Shown here one piece after another: positions 26,802 through 35,099 of a DNA stretch of 64,000 bases. Origin of the DNA: Saprospira sp. CCB-QB6. Its GTDB lineage: Bacteria; Bacteroidota; Bacteroidia; Chitinophagales; Saprospiraceae. How positions within the stretch are numbered: position 1 is the stretch's first letter; every line of letters starts with the position of its first letter. The notes beneath the pieces were generated by a model, which was given only the letters and a program-made list of their open reading frames with translations, had not been told where the DNA came from and did no database searches. Made by a program: the position numbers and the translations under genes. Where the stretch lies: NCBI RefSeq assembly GCF_028464065.1, contig NZ_CP116808.1, forward strand, positions 2,187,501 to 2,251,500. The letters are read 5' to 3'.

Positions 26802-26926
26802 GGCCTAGCGATGTGCAGCAGTGGCCGTCAGGCCAGACCGAAGCCCAAAGGGCTGAAGGGCCGAGCGAATAGCGAGCTGCGAAACGTAGCGCCGACGAGC
26901 GAAGCGAGGCGGAGGCCCCAAAAAAA
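26802..26926 (+). repeat. GC-rich dispersed element, copy 10
   Basis: Clean forward copy close to a consensus: ggcctagcgatg, hairpin gcccaaagggc, gggccgagcgaatagcgagc, gcgaaacgtagcgccg and ggaggccccaaaa. It separates convergent genes. Confidence 0.88.
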
Positions 26927-26935
26927 GCAGAAAAT

Positions 26936-27394
26936 CTACTGATCTTGCTCTTCGTTATTAAAGTAATTCATGAGATCCGAAGAAACTCGGTCCATGCCAT
27001 CTACGCCCATTTTGGCGGCAATTTGAAACATGTTATTGGTCACTAAGGCTGTGGCAAGGGCTTCTGCGCCAGCGATATGGATGGTGTCGTTGACCTTTTC
27101 GTGAAGGCGGTTGAGGCGCAACATCACGCGGCCCAACTGCTGATAAAGTTCTAAATCTCGCTTCATTTCGGCCACATCAATATAGTCGGGCAAAACGGCA
27201 TCATGCTGTTCTGCCGCTCGGATAGTTTCCTCGACAAAGATTTCATTTTCTCTGTGGAGTTTGGGGAAAGAGGCGCGCTCGTCTTGGGTAAGCGAGAGCA
27301 AAAAGGGGAGTTTTTCTTCAATTTGGGCCACCAATTGGCGGACCTCTTCGACCATTTCGGTAGTCAATTCAATAGAAATGCGATTTTCGGCCAT
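26936..27394 (-). CDS. Hypothetical all-helical protein
   Basis: A 152-residue soluble protein without a family I can name. I choose the start giving MAENRISIELTTEM, since the upstream in-frame ATG would add ten residues that do not fit. The sequence is acidic and helical throughout (TEMVEEVRQLVAQIEEKLPFLLSL, YQQLGRVMLRLNRLHEKVND), so a small helical bundle is likely. It is the last gene of a possible minus-strand run with the HNH nuclease and pdxH, separated by about 80 bases. Confidence 0.7.
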   Translation of the reverse strand: MAENRISIELTTEMVEEVRQLVAQIEEKLPFLLSLTQDERASFPKLHRENEIFVEETIRAAEQHDAVLPDYIDVAEMKRDLELYQQLGRVMLRLNRLHEKVNDTIHIAGAEALATALVTNNMFQIAAKMGVDGMDRVSSDLMNYFNNEEQDQ

Positions 27395-27475
27395 TGGATT
27401 TATTTTTAAATGAAAGGAGATCAATATCCTTTAAATATAGGTTTTTTAAGAGGAAAATGAAATTTTATCGAGTTG

Positions 27476-28354
27476 CTAATCTCGGCTATAGCCCTGAAAG
27501 ACCTCTTCTAAATGCCAGTTGAGGTAATCTTCTTTGGGTCGATATTTTTTGAGATGAGGCAGGCGAATTTGTTGGGCTTGATGCCGCAATAAATAGTAGT
27601 CTAAGCCCTCTCCATGTACCTTATGCGAGACCTGCAAGCGCAGCGAATCATCAATCCGAAAAGCCCCCAAATCAAAAAGTTTGTGGTGCATGCTGCAAAG
27701 GGCCAGGCCATTTTCGGCCCGATCGGGACCACCCGCCTGATGCCACTTGATATGAGCGGCTTCTAAAGCCAAAGGTTGATGCCCCAGCCGCAAATTGAAG
27801 CCACAAACCGCACAAGAATAGCCATAGGCTTCCAAAATTTGGCCCCGAAAACGAGGATCTCTTTTCCGCCTCTTGCTGAGTAGAAATGCAGGCGCTAGCT
27901 CTAGTCCCACCGCTTGCAAAATGCTGCTGTGTAGACTTTCGGGAAAGTTGCGTTGCAAAAGCTGCTCGGCCAAATGCCCGATTAAATCGGGTTGCTCTCG
28001 CAAAAGGGCCTGCATCTCGGCTGGGAATTGGGCACTGATGCCAAGGTCTCTTAACCGTTTAGAGGAACTACCTTTAGATTTATCGATGCCTTCAATGCTG
28101 CTGAGCTCCCAAACTTTATCATTGAGTAAAAATACAAAGGGATAATGTGGTTTGGGGCCAGAGGGCGACTTTGAAAACTCCCGAAAATAATCTTTCAGTT
28201 TTGCTTCTTCTTTGGCATACTGCAGCTGTGTTTGTCCCTGTTGCCAAGCGCCTAAGGCATAAAGCAGCAAAAGTGGTTTGTGTGGGGCCCGCTTGCCTTT
28301 GGCCTTCCAGCTTTTGATTTTGGCCCAACGTGCTTCTAGTTCTTTTCGATCCAT
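27476..28354 (-). CDS. HNH endonuclease with probable phosphorothioate-DNA sensing domain
   Basis: The C-terminal half is an HNH nuclease with zinc knuckle: CAVC at 181-184, the AAHIKW motif with His201, Asn215 and the CSMHH motif at 220-224. The N-terminal half (about 10-150), with KRAPHKPLLLLYALGAW, resembles the sulfur-binding domain of SprMcrA/ScoMcrA-type type IV restriction enzymes, which cut DNA carrying phosphorothioate marks. So this is probably a standalone defence nuclease against foreign modified DNA. No dnd genes are in the window, as expected for a type IV enzyme. It starts four bases after the pdxH stop codon, an odd operon partner. Confidence 0.8.
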   Translation of the reverse strand: MDRKELEARWAKIKSWKAKGKRAPHKPLLLLYALGAWQQGQTQLQYAKEEAKLKDYFREFSKSPSGPKPHYPFVFLLNDKVWELSSIEGIDKSKGSSSKRLRDLGISAQFPAEMQALLREQPDLIGHLAEQLLQRNFPESLHSSILQAVGLELAPAFLLSKRRKRDPRFRGQILEAYGYSCAVCGFNLRLGHQPLALEAAHIKWHQAGGPDRAENGLALCSMHHKLFDLGAFRIDDSLRLQVSHKVHGEGLDYYLLRHQAQQIRLPHLKKYRPKEDYLNWHLEEVFQGYSRD

Positions 28355-28357
28355 GAT

Positions 28358-29029
28358 TTAAGGGGCTAGCCGTTCGAGCTTCCATTCTTTCTCTTCGCCC
28401 TCAATTTTTTCAATGGTATAGCGAAGACGGTCGTGCAGGCGGCTGCTGCGGCCCTGCCAAAACTCAAAACGGTAAGGACGAACCAAATAACCGCCCCAGT
28501 TTTCGGGCATGGGAACCGCTGTTCCTTCTGGATATTTGGCTTTTAATTCGGCTAGACGATCTTCTAAAACAGAACGATCACTAATGACCTGGCTTTGGGC
28601 CGAGGCCAGAGCGCCAAACTGACTATCGCGAGGTCGAGAGCGGAAATATTGCTCCGAAGCCGAGGCACTCAATTTTTCGACTAGGCCATCTATGCGAATT
28701 TGGCGTTCCATTTCAATCCAAGCAAAAACTAAGGCGGCCTGCGGATTCAAATCGAGTTGTTGTCCTTTGGCACTTCCATAATTAGTATAAAAGTATAGGC
28801 CTTTTTCATCAAATCCCTTGAGCAAAACAATGCGGGCTGCAGGTCGCCCTTGTTCATCTACGGTGGCCAAGGTCATGGCGTTGGGCTCGGCTAAGTTGGC
28901 GCCTAAAGCGGCCTTAAACCAGCTTTCAAATTGGCGAAAAGGATTTTCGGCTACCTCTGTTTCTAGCAAGGCCCCCATTTGATAATCTTCTCTTAATTGG
29001 GCTACCTTCTCATTTAAATCTCGATTCAT
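28358..29029 (-). CDS. pdxH: Pyridoxamine 5'-phosphate oxidase
   Basis: Oxidises pyridoxine or pyridoxamine 5'-phosphate to pyridoxal 5'-phosphate with FMN and oxygen. Family motifs: PNAMTLATVDEQGRPAARIVLLKGFDEKGLYFYTNY, SAKGQQL, the ERQIRIDG strand, SYFRSRPRDSQFGA-type segment (here EQYFRSRPRDSQ) and the C-terminal RPYRFEFWQGRSSRLHDR that binds PLP and FMN. Length 223 is slightly above E. coli PdxH. With pdxA at 32.8-34.5 kb this gives two steps of the DXP-dependent vitamin B6 route in the window. Confidence 0.95.
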   Translation of the reverse strand: MNRDLNEKVAQLREDYQMGALLETEVAENPFRQFESWFKAALGANLAEPNAMTLATVDEQGRPAARIVLLKGFDEKGLYFYTNYGSAKGQQLDLNPQAALVFAWIEMERQIRIDGLVEKLSASASEQYFRSRPRDSQFGALASAQSQVISDRSVLEDRLAELKAKYPEGTAVPMPENWGGYLVRPYRFEFWQGRSSRLHDRLRYTIEKIEGEEKEWKLERLAP

Positions 29030-29221
29030 ATGCTTATCCTGTTTGAAATGAAAAAATCTGCTAACAACAAGTTAGTACGAACTCCGCTAAAAGCGGTCTT
29101 CTTCCTGTATAAAATTAGCTTTCCCAGCTGGGCTAGTCTGTTTTTAATGGAGTTCGCTATAAAGCGCCGCAAAACTAATATCTTTGGGCTGCTCTCTGAC
29201 AAACTTGTTTAAAAATAGTGT

Positions 29222-30166
29222 ATGTCTTATCAAGAAACTGCAAAATCGGTATTTGAGTTGGAGGCCAAGGCCCTTCAGCAACTTGGCCAAAAGATCAACA
29301 GCCATTTTGATGGGGCTGTTCAGGCTATTCTCAATTGTACGGGCCGCTTGGTGGTCTGTGGCATGGGCAAATCGGGCCTGATCGGGAAAAAAATTGCGGC
29401 TACTTTGGCTAGCGTGGGCCGCCCTAGCTTTTTCCTCCACCCCTCAGAGGCCATTCATGGCGATTTGGGGATGCTGATGGAAAATGACTGCTTTCTGAGC
29501 CTGTCTAATTCAGGCGAAACCGATGAACTTTTGCAAATTCTTCCGCATATCCAAGAGCTTCAACTTCCCCATATCTGTATTGTGGGCCGGCCCGATTCGA
29601 CCCTAGCCCGCTATGCCAATTTTGTCCTAGATGTAGGCGTTTCGGTAGAAGCTGCCCGCCTGCAGGCCGTTCCCCTGGCCTCTAGCCTAACCGCCCTGGC
29701 CATGGGCGATGCCCTAGCTGCGGCCTATATTGAGGCCAGCAATTTCCAACAGGCCGATTTCTTGCGCTATCATCCTGGCGGCAACCTCGGTAAACGCCTA
29801 CTCACTAAGGTCCAAGAGGCCATGCAAAGCGAAAATTTGCCCCTTGTTGGCCCCGAGACCAATATGCAAGAGCTCTTATTGACCATTTCGGCGGGACAGC
29901 TGGGCCTCGCTATCGTTCAAGAGGCCGGAAAAGTCTTGGGCATTATTACTGATGGCGATTTGCGCCGCCAACTGAGCCAAACGGCCAATGATGCCTTTTT
30001 TGCCCTAAAGGCTAAAGCCCTAATGACGCCAAGACCCAAAAATATTGCGCCCCAAGCCTCTTTGCTAGAAGCCGAAGAGCAAATGCAGCAGCTGAGAATT
30101 AACGCCCTTTTGGTCCTAGAAAAGGAAGCCCTGCTCGGAATTATTGCCAAGCAACATCTTAAGTAG
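29222..30166 (+). CDS. kdsD: Arabinose-5-phosphate isomerase (KpsF/GutQ family)
   Basis: Interconverts ribulose 5-phosphate and arabinose 5-phosphate, the first step to Kdo of lipopolysaccharide. A SIS domain covers about residues 30-170 (VVCGMGKSGLIGKKIAATLASVG, LSNSGETDELL, the HPGG segment at about 190) and two CBS domains fill about 200-314 (GIITDGDLRR and ALLVLEKEALLGIIAK). Family length is about 320. The gene for the next-but-one step, kdsA, lies at 59.6 kb. A dispersed element follows directly. Confidence 0.93.
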   Translation: MSYQETAKSVFELEAKALQQLGQKINSHFDGAVQAILNCTGRLVVCGMGKSGLIGKKIAATLASVGRPSFFLHPSEAIHGDLGMLMENDCFLSLSNSGETDELLQILPHIQELQLPHICIVGRPDSTLARYANFVLDVGVSVEAARLQAVPLASSLTALAMGDALAAAYIEASNFQQADFLRYHPGGNLGKRLLTKVQEAMQSENLPLVGPETNMQELLLTISAGQLGLAIVQEAGKVLGIITDGDLRRQLSQTANDAFFALKAKALMTPRPKNIAPQASLLEAEEQMQQLRINALLVLEKEALLGIIAKQHLK

Positions 30167-30168
30167 GA

Positions 30169-30305
30169 TTTGGGGCCTCCGCTGCGCTGCGCTTGCGGCG
30201 CTATGTTGCAGGGCTCGCTATTCGCTCGGCCCTTCGCCGCTTTCAGCGCCTCGGTCTGGCCTGACGGCCACCCCTCCACAGCGCTAGGCCAAGGAGGCCT
30301 GGCCC
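30169..30305 (-). repeat. GC-rich dispersed element, copy 11
   Basis: Reverse copy starting three bases after the kdsD stop codon, with hairpins gcgctgcgcttgcggcgc-like and gccgctttcagcgcc-like that are less perfect than in other copies. Confidence 0.82.
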
Positions 30306-30323
30306 TACACACAAACTAAAATT

Positions 30324-31886
30324 ATGTATCGATATCTTTTTGCCATTAGCCTGATTTGTATTGCGCCCTTTTTGCGGGCACAGCCCTTTTTTAGTTTAGA
30401 AGAACTAGAAAACGATGAGGAAATTCCCCTCTATTATTCAGTAGATAAGGCCTATCTAGAAAAAGCCAAGGCCTATAAGCTGCGCCTCTATAAACAAGCC
30501 AATAGCCTACCGCCCCTAGTGGCCCAATTGCCCAATTTGCAAGCCCTTTATGCCGAACATATTTACTTTGAACACCTGACTGAGGCAATAGGTAATTTAC
30601 AACAATTACAGTTGCTGTCCCTTCGCCATAATAAGGTGAAAGAACTGCCCGAAGCCATGGCCAAATTGCAAAATCTCAAGTGGCTAGACCTTAGTAAAAA
30701 CCGCCTGACAAGCTTTCCTTATCCCTTGGACCAATTAGCTGGCCTAGAAAAATTGCAACTGCAAGAAAATGATATCGATAGCCTGCCCGCCAATTTATCC
30801 GCCTGGCAAAATTTACAATATTTGGACCTCTCAAATAATTATTTTGTAGACCTTGGTGGCCTGCCTAAACTCCCCAATTTGCAATATCTCGATCTCTATT
30901 ATAATAAGCTAGAAGAACTAGATAGCCTGCTCTGGCAAATGGAGAACTTGCAACAACTCAATTTGGGCCGCAACCCCCTCAAAAATCCAGAACAACTCTT
31001 TGAACAGTTGCCTGCGCTCAAACAACTCTATGAACTACAATTACCCGAATTGGGCCTAGAACAATTGCCCAGCAATTTGGACCAATTGCAGCAAGTAGAA
31101 CGCCTCAACCTCAAGGGGAATAAACTAAAAGCAATAGATGAAAGCCTCTTTAGCATGAAGGAGCTTTTTTGGCTGGACCTCTCCGATAACCGACTGGATA
31201 GCCTCTCTCCCAGAATAGGCGAATTGGAGCATTTGGTTTGGTTAGACTTGGCGGGGAATGACTTGGAAGTTTTGCCCGATAGCCTAAAGTATTTAGAAAA
31301 TCTCCGCTACCTCAGTGTCCGAGTGATGGACCTCAAGGGCTTTCCAGAGGTGGTTTGCGAACTGCCCAATCTAGAAGAACTCAATGCCGCCAATGTTCAA
31401 ATTTATAGTTTGCCCAGTAGCATGGAAAAAATGCAAAACTTAAGGGCCATTGATTTGAGCTATAATAAATATCTCCAACCAGGGCAGGTTTTTGCCCGCT
31501 TGGCCAAGCTCCCTCGCCTGACTAGCCTCAAACTAGCAGGGACCAAATACAATCATTTGCCCGCCAATATTGGCGATTTGCAGGCCCTAGAAATCTTGGA
31601 CCTCTCGGATAATGATTTTGGCCAACTACCCGATAGCTTGTATAGCCTACGCAATTTGCGCCAACTTAATCTGGCCGATACCAAGCTGCGTAAACTCAAG
31701 CATAAAATTGGACAGTTGGAGAATCTAGAAGAGTTAGATTTGCGCTATAACAGCAAATTGGACCATTTGCCAGAAAGCATTAAGCAGTGCAAAAAACTAA
31801 AGAAAATCTATTTGAGAGGCTGCCCCATTCCCGAAGAAGAAAAGGCTTGCCTCAGAGAATGGTTGCCTGGCGTAAAGCTCTATTAA
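30324..31886 (+). CDS. Exported leucine-rich repeat protein
   Basis: A signal peptide (MYRYLFAISLICIAPFLRAQ) precedes about 18-20 leucine-rich repeats of 22-24 residues, of the bacterial small-LRR type: LQNLKWLDLSKNRLTSFP, LQYLDLSNNYFVDL, LEILDLSDNDFGQLP. No membrane anchor, lipobox or C-terminal sorting domain is visible, and the last residues (EEKACLREWLPGVKLY) carry an extra Cys pair with GCPI just before. Such proteins bind protein or glycan ligands; a periplasmic or surface recognition role is inferred. It is flanked on both sides by dispersed elements. Confidence 0.88.
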   Translation: MYRYLFAISLICIAPFLRAQPFFSLEELENDEEIPLYYSVDKAYLEKAKAYKLRLYKQANSLPPLVAQLPNLQALYAEHIYFEHLTEAIGNLQQLQLLSLRHNKVKELPEAMAKLQNLKWLDLSKNRLTSFPYPLDQLAGLEKLQLQENDIDSLPANLSAWQNLQYLDLSNNYFVDLGGLPKLPNLQYLDLYYNKLEELDSLLWQMENLQQLNLGRNPLKNPEQLFEQLPALKQLYELQLPELGLEQLPSNLDQLQQVERLNLKGNKLKAIDESLFSMKELFWLDLSDNRLDSLSPRIGELEHLVWLDLAGNDLEVLPDSLKYLENLRYLSVRVMDLKGFPEVVCELPNLEELNAANVQIYSLPSSMEKMQNLRAIDLSYNKYLQPGQVFARLAKLPRLTSLKLAGTKYNHLPANIGDLQALEILDLSDNDFGQLPDSLYSLRNLRQLNLADTKLRKLKHKIGQLENLEELDLRYNSKLDHLPESIKQCKKLKKIYLRGCPIPEEEKACLREWLPGVKLY

Positions 31887-31920
31887 AAGCGCATTTTACT
31901 GGGGGCGAAGCCCCTTTTTT

Positions 31921-32042
31921 GGCCTAGCGATGTGAAGGGGTGGCCGAAGGCCAGACCGAAGCGGCTTTGCCGCTGAAGGGCCGAGCGAGCAGCGAGCCCC
32001 GAAACGTAGCGCCGCAAGCGCAGCGCAGCGGAGGCCCCAAAA
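31921..32042 (+). repeat. GC-rich dispersed element, copy 12
   Basis: Forward copy with hairpin cggctttgccg and end ggaggccccaaaa; a gggggcgaagcccc hairpin lies directly upstream. Confidence 0.86.
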
Positions 32043-32101
32043 TAAAACAAAATCAATTCGTTAAACCCGTTTGGGCATTTGCGTCTAAGGGGAAAAAACT
32101 T

Positions 32102-32782
32102 ATGAAACGAAAAGATTTTTTGAAGCGTAGTTTATTTGCCCTTGGAGCCTTAGGGTTGGGGGCAAGTTGTCGTAAGGATAGTGATGAAGAATTGAATGAA
32201 AACTGTCCATTGTCTCCAGTAGAAACGGCAGGGCCCTTCCCGATTCATAGTCCAGCAGATTTGGTGCAGCAAAACATTTGTGGAGATCGGACGGGAACTG
32301 CTTTAGTGATACAGCTTACGGTTATTCGGCAGACCGAGGAGGCTTGCACGCCTTTGGAGGGCTATTATGTAGATCTTTGGCATTGTGATGCTAAAGGCGA
32401 TTATTCGGAATATGGGGGGACCAATATGCAGAGCACAGACTACCAGAATGTTAGTTTTTTGCGGGGTCGGCAGACCACAGATGCCAATGGACAAGTGCAG
32501 TTTATTAGCATTTTTCCAGGTTGGTACGATGGGCGGGCTCCCCATATTCACATTGAGGTGAAATCGTCCAATGAAGAATCTATTCGGGTGACGCAAATTG
32601 CCTTCCCCAAAGATATTTGCGATGAAGTTTATGCGCAAGGGCCTTATGAGGGGGATGCTAATACGAGCAATGAGCAGGATAATGTTTTTAGTGATAGTTT
32701 ATCGAAAAATATGCTGGACCAATTGACTGGAGATATTCAATCTGGTTATACTTTGCAAAAGGAAATTGTGGTACAATTGTAA
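32102..32782 (+). CDS. Exported intradiol dioxygenase-like lipoprotein
   Basis: I start at MKRKDFLKRSLFALGALG because this gives a Tat-like and lipoprotein leader (KRS, lipobox GASC, Cys about 23). The rest is the intradiol ring-cleavage fold: VETAGPFPIHSP, YVDLWHCDAKGDYSEYGG, SFLRGRQTTDANGQVQF and GWYDGRAPHIHIEV. Tyr and His residues in these last motifs would bind the non-haem iron(III) as in protocatechuate 3,4-dioxygenase. Being membrane-attached outside the cytoplasm is unlike the classic aromatic-degradation enzymes. No other aromatic catabolism gene is near, so the substrate is unknown. Confidence 0.87.
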   Translation: MKRKDFLKRSLFALGALGLGASCRKDSDEELNENCPLSPVETAGPFPIHSPADLVQQNICGDRTGTALVIQLTVIRQTEEACTPLEGYYVDLWHCDAKGDYSEYGGTNMQSTDYQNVSFLRGRQTTDANGQVQFISIFPGWYDGRAPHIHIEVKSSNEESIRVTQIAFPKDICDEVYAQGPYEGDANTSNEQDNVFSDSLSKNMLDQLTGDIQSGYTLQKEIVVQL

Positions 32783-32800
32783 GCCAAATAGAATGGATAC

Positions 32801-32836
32801 AAAAAGGGCTGTCGGAAAATACCGACAGCCCTTTTT
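32801..32836. terminator. Bidirectional terminator, dioxygenase and pdxA
   Basis: Perfect 15-bp arms, aaaaagggctgtcgg and complement, around a 6-base loop. It serves the convergent genes on both sides. Confidence 0.92.
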
Positions 32837-32839
32837 AGC

Positions 32840-34501
32840 TTAGTCCTTATTCAATTCCTCTTGCTTTAACTCGCCTTTTGGAGTTTCAGCTTTGGGTTCC
32901 TGTTTTTTAGGTTCCTGCTTCTGCTCATTTTTTGGAGCTTCGGCTTTAGGTTCCTGTTTTTTGTGTTCCTGCTTCTGCTCATTTTTTGGAGTTTCGGCTT
33001 TGGGCTCCTGTTTTTTGGGTTCCTGCTTCTGCTCGTTTTTCGGAGCTTCAGCTTTGGGTTCCTGTTTTTTAGGTTCCTGCTTCTGCTCATTTTTTGGAGT
33101 TTCGGCTTTGGGCTCCTGTTTTTTGGGTTCCTGCTTCTGCTCATTTTTTGGAGTTTCGGCTTTGGGCTCCTGTTTTTTGGGTTCCTGCTTCTGCTCATTT
33201 TTTGGAGTTTCGGCTTTGGGTTCCTGTTTTTGCTCGTTCTTAGGCGTTTCCGTTTCCTGTTCGTTTTCTACGGCATCCGCAGGACGGGGTCCTTTGCGTT
33301 TGGGGCCGCGGGCTGGACGTTTGGGGCCTCGTTTAGGTCTTTGTTTTTGGTCCTCCTCCTTGTTTTCTTCTTGCTGGTTACTCTCTTCGTTTTTCTCTTG
33401 TTGGCGTTGCTTACGTTGTTTACGTTCTTGGCGGCGTTGCTGTTCTTCCTCCTTTTCGTATTGTTCTAGGCTAATGATCGGCATTTCGTTCGCGTGCATA
33501 TCTTCGTAGTTGGCCCGATTTCTATAGGCGTCGATAGCGAGATAGAGCGCGCGGCGGAAAGAATCTGATTCGGCGACATTCTTACCAGCCAAATTGAAGG
33601 CGGTACCATGATCGGGAGAGGTGCGAACAAAAGGCATTCCTGCGGTAAAGTTGACCCCTTGTCCAAAAGAAAGCGCTTTAAAGGCCACCAAACCTTGGTC
33701 GTGGTACATGGCCAAAATTGCATCAAAGTTTCTGTAGTTTTGGCTACCAAAGAAGCCGTCGGCAGGGTAGGGGCCAATGGCCATAATTCCTTCCTTTTTA
33801 GCTTTCTCGATAGCGGGGATAATGATCTCCTGTTCTTCGGTTCCAATATTTCCTCCATCGCTAGCGTGGGGATTAAGGCCGAGGACGGCAATTTTGGGAC
33901 GATCAAGGCCAAAGTCGGCCCGAAGGCTATGGTGCATCAATTGTAGCTTGCGCAAAACGGTTTGGCTATTCAGCGCATTGGCCACCTCTTTAATAGGGAG
34001 ATGATTGGTCACCAAGCCAACGCGGAGGTTTTCATGGACCAACATCATTAGGTTCTCTTTGCTGCCTAGTTTTTCGGCCAAATACTCTGTATGTCCAGTA
34101 TGTGGAAAGTTAGCCAGTTGCATTGCTTCCTTATTGATAGGGGCCGTTACTAGGGCATCCACATAACCATCTTTAAGAGCCTGTACGGCTTTTTCTAGGG
34201 CGATATAGGCGTATTTGCCTGATTCTTCAGAGATATTGCCCAGATTGATACGGACGTTATCGGTCCAGCAATTAACCACATTGATTTGCCCTTCTTCGGG
34301 CGTATCTCCTTCTTCTAGGGTATGAAACTGAAAACTACGAAGCTTGACAATATTTTTGTGGTAGGCCAAAATCTTGGCAGAACCAAAAATAATGGGGGTG
34401 CAAAGCTCAGTGATGCGGCTATCGCTTAGTGTTTTGAGGAGTACTTCTGGTCCAATACCATTGATGTCTCCAATAGAAATTCCTATTTTAATCTTCTCCA
34501 T
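32840..34501 (-). CDS. pdxA: 4-hydroxythreonine-4-phosphate dehydrogenase with repeat tail
   Basis: PdxA oxidises 4-phosphohydroxy-L-threonine in vitamin B6 synthesis. The enzyme part covers about residues 1-345: SIGDINGIGPEVLLK, TAPINKEAM, the metal-binding histidines in FPHTGHTEYLA and YHDQGLVAFKAL, and GVNFTAGMPFVRTSPDHGTAF. I start at MEKIKIGIS. Normal PdxA is about 330 residues; here about 200 extra follow: a Gln/Arg/Lys region, an Arg/Pro/Gly basic patch (KRGPKRPARGPKRKGPRP) and six 18-residue repeats built on KNEQKQEPKKQEPKAE. The tail is in frame with a normal stop, so it is real protein, probably disordered. Confidence 0.92.
   Translation of the reverse strand: MEKIKIGISIGDINGIGPEVLLKTLSDSRITELCTPIIFGSAKILAYHKNIVKLRSFQFHTLEEGDTPEEGQINVVNCWTDNVRINLGNISEESGKYAYIALEKAVQALKDGYVDALVTAPINKEAMQLANFPHTGHTEYLAEKLGSKENLMMLVHENLRVGLVTNHLPIKEVANALNSQTVLRKLQLMHHSLRADFGLDRPKIAVLGLNPHASDGGNIGTEEQEIIIPAIEKAKKEGIMAIGPYPADGFFGSQNYRNFDAILAMYHDQGLVAFKALSFGQGVNFTAGMPFVRTSPDHGTAFNLAGKNVAESDSFRRALYLAIDAYRNRANYEDMHANEMPIISLEQYEKEEEQQRRQERKQRKQRQQEKNEESNQQEENKEEDQKQRPKRGPKRPARGPKRKGPRPADAVENEQETETPKNEQKQEPKAETPKNEQKQEPKKQEPKAETPKNEQKQEPKKQEPKAETPKNEQKQEPKKQEPKAEAPKNEQKQEPKKQEPKAETPKNEQKQEHKKQEPKAEAPKNEQKQEPKKQEPKAETPKGELKQEELNKD
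32866..33235 (-). repeat. 54-bp tandem repeats in pdxA tail
   Basis: Six full copies and partial ends of a 54-bp unit encoding PKNEQKQEPKKQEPKAE(T/A). Copies differ at a few bases (for example Thr/Ala, one Pro to His), so the array is not freshly made. The unit length is a multiple of three and keeps the frame. Confidence 0.92.
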
Positions 34502-34533
34502 TGTTGCTTGAAATGAGCGCATAAAAAAAAGCC

Positions 34534-34986
34534 CTAGGTCAGTTGCTGAATGAGCGCCTCGCAGGCACGATCCAACATTTTATAGACCAACTCAAAGCCA
34601 TTGTCATCCCAATAAGGATCGGGAACAGCTTGGTTGAAATTGGGCCGTTCGAAGTTCATAATGAGCTGTACTTTTGCTTTTTGCTCTTCTCCTTGGGCCA
34701 TTTTTCGGGCATCTTGGTAATTTTGGCTGTCCATAGCCAGAATAAGGTCAAAGATAGCAAAATCTTTGGGTTTTAGGGCTCTAGATCGCTGTTGGCTGAG
34801 GTCGATTCCATGCGCCAACGCTACCGCCTGAGAGCGAGGATCAGGGGCTTCCCCAGCATGATAGGCCGAGGTTCCCGCAGAATCAATGCTCCAGTCTAAA
34901 TTTAAATCCTGGACTTTTTTGCGCAGAATGCCTTCTGCTAGCGGAGAGCGGCATATATTGCCTAGACAAAGCATTAAAATTTTCAT
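34534..34986 (-). CDS. Low-molecular-weight protein tyrosine phosphatase
   Basis: The P-loop CLGNICRS at residues 7-14 has nucleophile Cys7 and Arg13 (C-x5-R), and the acid/base aspartate lies in VPDPYWDD, so the phosphatase is complete at 150 residues. Family members dephosphorylate tyrosine kinases of polysaccharide export or, in related forms, arsenate or protein arginine phosphate. No kinase gene is adjacent. Its stop is 32 bases ahead of the pdxA start on the same strand, so pdxA may be read with it. Confidence 0.93.
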   Translation of the reverse strand: MKILMLCLGNICRSPLAEGILRKKVQDLNLDWSIDSAGTSAYHAGEAPDPRSQAVALAHGIDLSQQRSRALKPKDFAIFDLILAMDSQNYQDARKMAQGEEQKAKVQLIMNFERPNFNQAVPDPYWDDNGFELVYKMLDRACEALIQQLT

Positions 34987-35099
34987 TATAAGATTTGCTT
35001 TTTTATTTTGTACAACTGTTTAGTCTTTAAAGGGCTTTAGCTAAAGCATTAGTGGCTATAGCAAAGTTTTATATCAAAGTAAATAAACTCCCCCGATTT

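Noticed and set aside
30324-31886. LRR protein as a type III effector ligase
   Set aside because: It has a Sec signal peptide and no catalytic domain, so an effector role is not supported.
32866-33235. CRISPR-like regular repeats of 54 bp
   Set aside because: They have no unique spacers, run in frame through the pdxA tail and encode an 18-residue peptide unit.
32892-33509. Long Cys/Phe-rich reading frame on the plus strand
   Set aside because: It is the complement of the pdxA repeat tail; its protein-like regularity only mirrors those repeats.
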